Shown here piece by piece: positions 9,560-11,906 of a stretch of DNA of 11,906 nt. The DNA lies in assembly GCA_947305825.1 (NCBI GenBank), contig CAMZET010000020.1:1-11906 (forward strand), in the 5' to 3' direction. The stretch is from an uncultured Verrucomicrobiota bacterium. Lineage in GTDB: Bacteria > Verrucomicrobiota > Kiritimatiellia > RFP12 > UBA1067. A program made the translations under genes and the position numbers. The notes under the pieces are model-generated. The model saw nothing but the letters and a program-made list of their open reading frames with translations, did no database searches and had not been told where the DNA came from. Numbering within the stretch: position 1 is the first letter of the stretch; every line of letters starts with the position of its first letter.

Positions 9560-10666
9560 ATGAAATCCGCTCTGCTGCACTATTGGCTCACCAACGTCCG
9601 CGGCGGCGAAAAAGTCCTCGCCGCGCTGGCGCGTCTCCTCCCGGACGCCGACGTATTCACTCACGCATACGTCCCGGAACGCTTGTCCGGCCTGTTGGAA
9701 GGGCGGCGCGTGCGAGAGTCTTTTATCGCCCGCCTCCCGCTAGGTCGCTCCCATCCTCAAGCCTGGCTGCCGCTCATGCCGCTCGCCTCGCGCTCGCTCG
9801 ACCTCGACGCCTACGACTTGATTGTATCGAGCGAGTCGGGTCCAATCAAGGGGGTGCGCCGCCGCTCCCGCTCCGGCCAGCGCCACGTCTGCTACTGCCA
9901 CACCCCCATGCGCTACCTCTGGGATTGCTGGGACGAATACTACCGCAACGCGTCCCTCCCCGGCAAGGCCGCCATGCGCCTGTTCACGCCGCCTTTGCGC
10001 CGCGCAGACCTCGAAAGCGCCGAGGCGGTCGACCTCTTCGTCGCAAACTCCCGCTTTGTCGCGGACAGGATCAAATGCATCTACGGGCGCGACGCCGAAG
10101 TCGTCCATCCTCCCGTCGATGTCGCTTTCTTTTCCGCCGCAACCGAGCCGCCCGCCGGCGGCGAGCCATACTATCTTTACGCGGGTGCGAAGGTGCAGTA
10201 CAAGCGTCTCGACTTGGCGCAGGAAGCGTGCCGGCGTCTCGGACGCCGCCTGGTGGTCGCCGGAGGCGGCGCGGTCTCCGACGAGGAACTTCGTTCGCTC
10301 TATGCCGGAGCGCGAGCGCTCCTGTTTCCGGGTCTCGAGGATTTCGGGATAGTGCCTGTCGAGGCGCAGGCGGCCGGGACGCCTGTAATCGCCTACGGCG
10401 CCGGCGGCGCCCTCGAGACCGTCGCCGACGGCGTTTCCGGCCTCTTCTTCCCGGAGCAAACCGTCGATTCGCTCGTCGGCGCGATTGAAGAGTTCGAGTC
10501 GCGTTCCTGGTCTGCCGACGCCTGCCGGAACAATGCCCGCCGTTTCGCACCGGAAGTCTTCGACTCCGCCATGCGCCGCATCCTCGGCCTCGGTACGCCA
10601 GCGGCGACGGAAGCAAACGCGAAGGCCGAGGCGGATGCAAAGATGGAAGGGGGGCGCGGATGCTGA
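9560..10666 (+). CDS. GT4-family glycosyltransferase
   Basis: Retaining GT-B glycosyltransferase of 368 residues, probably using a nucleotide sugar to extend a surface glycan; donor and acceptor are not readable. The N-terminus LLHYWLTNVRGGEKVLAAL has the glycine-rich acceptor-side loop typical of GT4. VCYCHTPMRYLWDCWDEYY is a stretch shared with mannosyltransferase-like GT4 enzymes. FVANSRFVADRI and VVHPPVDV follow, then the donor-domain strand YYLYAGAKVQYKRLDLA. The E-x7-E motif is EDFGIVPVE (E260, E268). The last ~20 residues are an Ala/Glu/Lys-rich tail outside the fold. The ATG at 9560 is chosen because it gives the canonical N-terminus five bases after the preceding stop; the longer open frame upstream is a shadow. 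The stop overlaps the next gene by seven bases. It likely works with the preceding two-domain transferase. Confidence 0.9.
   Translation: MKSALLHYWLTNVRGGEKVLAALARLLPDADVFTHAYVPERLSGLLEGRRVRESFIARLPLGRSHPQAWLPLMPLASRSLDLDAYDLIVSSESGPIKGVRRRSRSGQRHVCYCHTPMRYLWDCWDEYYRNASLPGKAAMRLFTPPLRRADLESAEAVDLFVANSRFVADRIKCIYGRDAEVVHPPVDVAFFSAATEPPAGGEPYYLYAGAKVQYKRLDLAQEACRRLGRRLVVAGGGAVSDEELRSLYAGARALLFPGLEDFGIVPVEAQAAGTPVIAYGAGGALETVADGVSGLFFPEQTVDSLVGAIEEFESRSWSADACRNNARRFAPEVFDSAMRRILGLGTPAATEANAKAEADAKMEGGRGC
10645..10654 (+). promoter_or_regulatory. Shine-Dalgarno-like purine tract for the trmD-tadA gene
   Basis: GGAAGGGGGG lies inside the end of the GT4 gene, 5-15 bases before the ATG at 10660. 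It is a partial match to the anti-Shine-Dalgarno consensus at suitable distance. It supports the ATG whose product begins with the conserved TrmD N-terminus. Confidence 0.5.
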
Positions 10667-11904
10667 AAATCGACATAATTTCATGCCAGCCCGGAATGTT
10701 CGAGGGCTTTCTCGCCGAGAGCATCGTTGCGAGGGCGGTGAAGAAGGGGGCTTGCGAAATCAACGTGGTGAACCTTCGCGACTTCGGCGAAGGAAACTAC
10801 AGGAAGATAGACGACAAGCCGTACGGCGGCGGCCCCGGCTGCCTGATGACCTGCGGACCGTGGTTCGCCGCTGTCGAAAAATGCCTACGCGACGCAACCG
10901 GCGAAAACTCCGGCGAGAAAAGGGGGCTCAGGAATGGAACACGCATAATAATGACTTCGCCGGGCGGCAAGCGTTTCACGCAGTCCGACGCCGAGGCTCT
11001 CGCGAAGGAAGAGCACCTGATTTTCATGTGCGGACACTACGAGGGCTTCGACGAGCGCATTCGCACTCTTGCTACGGACGAGTTTTCGCTTGGCGACTTC
11101 GTGATGACGGGAGGGGAGCTTGCGGCGGCGGCCTGGACGGATTCGGTCGTGCGCCTTCTTCCCGGCGTGCTCGGCGGCGGTGCGGAAGCGACGGCGAGCG
11201 AGAGTTTCGCCAACGGCGGCGGGCTGGAGTTCCCGCAGTACACGCATCCGGCGATATTCCGCGGCATGGCCGTCCCGCAAATCCTGCTCGGCGGCGACCA
11301 CGCGAAAATCGATGCCTGGCGCCGCACGGAGGCGGCGCGCCGCACCGCCGCGCGTTCGCGCCGCGAAAAGGGCGCTTGCGCCGCGACGCCTGATGCGGCG
11401 GACTCATACGTGCCCACCGCCTTCGACGTCCATTTCATGCGCATGGCCCTGCGCGAGGCCGAAAAGGCCGCTTCCGACGGCGAAGTGCCGACAGGCTGCG
11501 TAATTGTAGAAGAGCCGTCTTCGCCTGATGCCAGCCCGTCCTCGGTGCGCATACTCGCACGCGCCCACAACCAGACCGAGGGACTTGTCGATGCCACCGC
11601 CCACGCGGAAATCCTCGCTCTCTCCGCCGCCTTCCAGGCTCGCGGCAACTGGCGTCTCACCGGAACGCGCCTCTACGTCACCAAAGAGCCTTGCCCCATG
11701 TGCGCCGGCGCCATAGTCCTCGCACGCGTGCCGACCGTCATCTGGGGCGTCTCCGACCCCAAGCGCGGCGGCGCAACCGAATTCGGCATTTTCTCGCATC
11801 CGGGCATCAACCACCATCCGGCCGCCTTCACGGGCGTCCTTGAAGATGAAGCGAAATCCGTCCTCCAGGAGTTTTTCCGCTCAAGACGGCAATCGTCACC
11901 ATAA
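10660..11904 (+). CDS. trmD-tadA: Fused tRNA (guanine37-N1)-methyltransferase / tRNA adenosine34 deaminase (TrmD-TadA)
   Basis: One 414-residue frame carries two tRNA anticodon-loop enzymes. Residues 1-~232 are TrmD, which methylates G37 using S-adenosylmethionine: IDIISCQPGMFEG, DDKPYGGGPG (to 60), CGHYEGFDERI (124-134), SLGDFVMTGGEL (143-154), LPGVLGG, QYTHP (193-197) and VPQILLGGDHAKIDAWRR. These include the trefoil-knot cofactor loops. The helical C-terminal domain ends early, without the usual RRPDLL stretch. After a linker (~233-256), residues 257-414 are TadA, which makes inosine at A34: EVPTGCVIV, the zinc/catalytic HAEI (H315, E317) and PCPMCAGA (C345, C348), HPGINH, and a C-terminal FFRSRR. 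A Ser/Pro-rich insert (285-295) extends a TadA hairpin. Position 181 is Glu where E. coli TrmD has the catalytic Asp169. The stop TAA at 11902 is inside the window, so the gene is complete. Confidence 0.93.
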   Translation: MLKIDIISCQPGMFEGFLAESIVARAVKKGACEINVVNLRDFGEGNYRKIDDKPYGGGPGCLMTCGPWFAAVEKCLRDATGENSGEKRGLRNGTRIIMTSPGGKRFTQSDAEALAKEEHLIFMCGHYEGFDERIRTLATDEFSLGDFVMTGGELAAAAWTDSVVRLLPGVLGGGAEATASESFANGGGLEFPQYTHPAIFRGMAVPQILLGGDHAKIDAWRRTEAARRTAARSRREKGACAATPDAADSYVPTAFDVHFMRMALREAEKAASDGEVPTGCVIVEEPSSPDASPSSVRILARAHNQTEGLVDATAHAEILALSAAFQARGNWRLTGTRLYVTKEPCPMCAGAIVLARVPTVIWGVSDPKRGGATEFGIFSHPGINHHPAAFTGVLEDEAKSVLQEFFRSRRQSSP

Positions 11905-11906
11905 CC

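Overview
The window is a gene-dense, GC-rich (clearly above half G+C by eye) stretch of a bacterial chromosome with every supported gene on the + strand. Nine genes account for nearly all of it. The longest gap between genes is 27 bases, and no stretch over 300 bases is empty. I see no tRNA, rRNA, CRISPR array, insertion sequence or clear terminator. The organism is probably from the Planctomycetes-Verrucomicrobia-Chlamydiae group, perhaps a Kiritimatiellota- or Verrucomicrobiota-like gut or sediment bacterium. The main hints are the SecA motif VI variant (RGRCSRQGD, close to what I recall for chlamydial SecA), a GyrB of intermediate length and a bacterial serpin-like protein. This placement is an inference from a few motifs.

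Layout. Bases 1-1437 hold the C-terminal part of secA (preprotein translocase ATPase), whose stop overlaps the start of ispD (1434-2102, isoprenoid precursor synthesis). Next come a calcineurin-like metallophosphoesterase (2130-2864), a secreted divergent serpin-fold protein whose start overlaps the phosphoesterase stop (2861-4087), and gyrB (4109-6316). A protein with an N-terminal domain resembling the OB domain of DraRnl-type RNA ligases, but with no ligase domain, follows (6328-7263). Two glycosyltransferase genes come next: a two-domain TagF-like plus GT2 protein (7266-9554) and a GT4 enzyme (9560-10666). The last gene (10660-11904) encodes a TrmD-TadA fusion, joining the m1G37 tRNA methyltransferase and the A34-to-inosine tRNA deaminase in one chain.

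How the genes fit together. Spacing and stop/start overlaps suggest one or a few long co-transcribed units with translational coupling. The functions are a housekeeping mixture: secretion, isoprenoids, DNA topology, tRNA modification, and a small surface-glycan pair. They are not one pathway. The items most worth attention are the TrmD-TadA fusion with its shortened TrmD C-terminal domain and unusual active-site residues, the serpin-like protein whose reactive-loop region is replaced by a long proline/acid-rich segment, the ligase-less OB-domain protein, the GT2 domain lacking the usual first-aspartate segment, and blockwise switching between purine- and pyrimidine-ending codons that cuts across gene boundaries.
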